Assembly: GCF_021369635.1 (NCBI RefSeq)
Contig: NZ_JAJNBZ010000031.1
Location: 1 to 64,000, forward strand
Direction: 5' to 3'
DNA: 64,000 nucleotides
From: Paenibacillus profundus
GTDB lineage: Bacteria > Bacillota > Bacilli > Paenibacillales > Paenibacillaceae
Below are positions 63,010-64,000 of the stretch, piece after piece. A program made the translations under genes and the position numbers. The stretch's first letter is position 1. Every line of letters starts with the position of its first letter. The notes under the pieces were generated by a model. The model was not told the DNA's origin. It saw nothing but the letters and a program-made list of their open reading frames with translations, and did no database searches.

Positions 63010-64000
63010 TTATGATTTGGATTTGGATTTCGATAACGTCTCCCGAATCAATCTCGCCCGATACACGTCCCGTTCATCGGTTGGCAGCGATTTGTTGTAT
63101 ATATGCTGCAAAAATCCCGGTTGTGTCATGACAAGCAATTCGTTTAATTCAGATGAGTGAATATGGTTTAGAATGTTCAAATCCGAGCCGAGACGAATAT
63201 CGGACAGCCGTTGCGCCGCTTCCTTCGAATCCATGATAGCCGCGTGCTTCATAATGCCGTAAGACCGGCATACACGGTCTGTCAGTCGTGTCCGACTATC
63301 CGTCAGCAGGAGCTCACGCGCCGCCTTCTCATGCTCGATAATTTGCTTCACTACGCTGTACAGATTATCGATAATCTCGGTTTCAGATTGACCGAGCGTA
63401 ATCTGGTTCGAGATCTGGAACAGGTTGCCGATCGCTTCGCTTCCTTCCCCGTATATACCCCGAACAGCCAAGCCTACTTGTGTAACCGCCTGAAGGATGC
63501 GGTTAATTTGCTGTGTCATCACAAGAGCTGGCAAATGCATCATGACCGACGCCCGAATTCCGGTACCGACATTCGTCGGACACGAGGTAAGGTAACCGCG
63601 CTTCTCGTCGAAGGCATAATCGACATGTGATTCGAACACGTCATCGATGCGGCTCGCTTGTTCCCACGCCTCACGAATTTGTAACCCCGGATACAGGCAT
63701 TGAATCCGCAGATGGTCTTCTTCATTAATCATAATGCTAATCGATTCGTCATCGCTTAATATGACGACTCCGTTACGCGACTCGTTAGCCAGACTCGGAG
63801 AGATTAAATGTTTCTCCACCAGCACCTGCTTCTCGGTGTCGTTCATTTCCACAAGCGAAAACTTCTGAAAATGATTGATCGCTGCAAATTCAGGTTCATC
63901 CACAACCGCCGTCAAATGGGTATGCACTTCAGCCGACTGCTGGTTCGTCGCCAGCAGCGGGAACGGCAGTCCGCTCAAGTTCCGTGCTACACGGATACGA
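63010..64000 (-). CDS. mcsB: Protein arginine kinase McsB (5' part beyond the window)
   Basis: McsB phosphorylates arginines, marking proteins for ClpCP and inactivating CtsR. The guanido-kinase-like fold is seen in RIRVARNLSGLPFP near the left of the readable part, TSCPTNVGTGIRASVMMHLP (nucleotide-binding) and the C-terminal tail. About 329 residues are visible; the first 25-30 lie beyond base 64000. It lies 22 bases before clpC, and the ctsR-mcsA genes are expected just outside. Confidence 0.96.
   Translation of the reverse strand, partial: RIRVARNLSGLPFPLLATNQQSAEVHTHLTAVVDEPEFAAINHFQKFSLVEMNDTEKQVLVEKHLISPSLANESRNGVVILSDDESISIMINEEDHLRIQCLYPGLQIREAWEQASRIDDVFESHVDYAFDEKRGYLTSCPTNVGTGIRASVMMHLPALVMTQQINRILQAVTQVGLAVRGIYGEGSEAIGNLFQISNQITLGQSETEIIDNLYSVVKQIIEHEKAARELLLTDSRTRLTDRVCRSYGIMKHAAIMDSKEAAQRLSDIRLGSDLNILNHIHSSELNELLVMTQPGFLQHIYNKSLPTDERDVYRARLIRETLSKSKSKS

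Overview
The window is a chromosomal core segment of an endospore-forming Bacillota, most probably Paenibacillus or a close relative. The reasons are the sporulation and germination genes (spoIIM-like, pdaB, kbaA, gerD, cwlD, sigH), the Bacillus-like gene order from mcsB-clpC through rpoBC and the S10/spc/alpha ribosomal clusters to an rRNA operon, and features I associate with Paenibacillus: pssA beside disA and a DUF1573-type gene beside yacL. The genus is inferred, not proven. Almost everything is on the minus strand, so transcription runs from high to low coordinates. No phage, CRISPR array, tRNA or intact insertion sequence was found.

Layout in transcription order. 64.0-52.2 kb: mcsB (cut by the window edge) and clpC (protein quality control); an apparent transposase remnant; radA, disA and pssA; a divergent DUF1573-type gene on the plus strand; yacL, ispD, ispF and gltX. 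52.2-46.7 kb: a cysteine T-box leader driving cysE-cysS-mrnC-rlmB-rae1, then sigH. 46.5-38.1 kb: rpmG-secE-nusG-rplK-rplA, an L10-type leader with rplJ-rplL, a methyltransferase gene, then rpoB and rpoC with their own promoter. 34.2-29.3 kb: the str cluster (rplGB-rpsL-rpsG-fusA-tuf). 29.1-27.7 kb: a heme-globin chemoreceptor gene lies between the str and S10 clusters. 27.1-11.5 kb: one long run from rpsJ to rplQ holding the S10, spc and alpha genes, including secY, adk, map, infA and rpoA. 11.4-9.5 kb: truA, then an L13-type leader with rplM-rpsI.

The left 9.4 kb is the most variable part. A DUF2264 gene and a sulfate-assimilation pair (cysH-sat) sit between rpsI and cwlD. The germination and sporulation group follows: cwlD, salA, gerD, kbaA, pdaB, spoIIM-like and one unknown gene. 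The window ends in the promoter and boxA leader of an rRNA operon whose 16S gene must start just left of base 1.

Functionally the window joins the translation and transcription machinery to its supply lines: charging of Glu and Cys tRNAs, cysteine synthesis, sulfate reduction, isoprenoid and phospholipid precursors, and Sec translocation. It also carries stress and sporulation control (McsB/ClpC, DisA, SigH, KbaA). Regulation visible in the sequence includes many strong sigma-A promoters, a T-box riboswitch, two ribosomal-protein leaders and numerous intrinsic terminators. I found no clearly new multi-gene system. The best leads are a dispersed repeat found three times at gene 3' ends, a long near-perfect palindrome after pssA, and several small conserved genes of unknown role.
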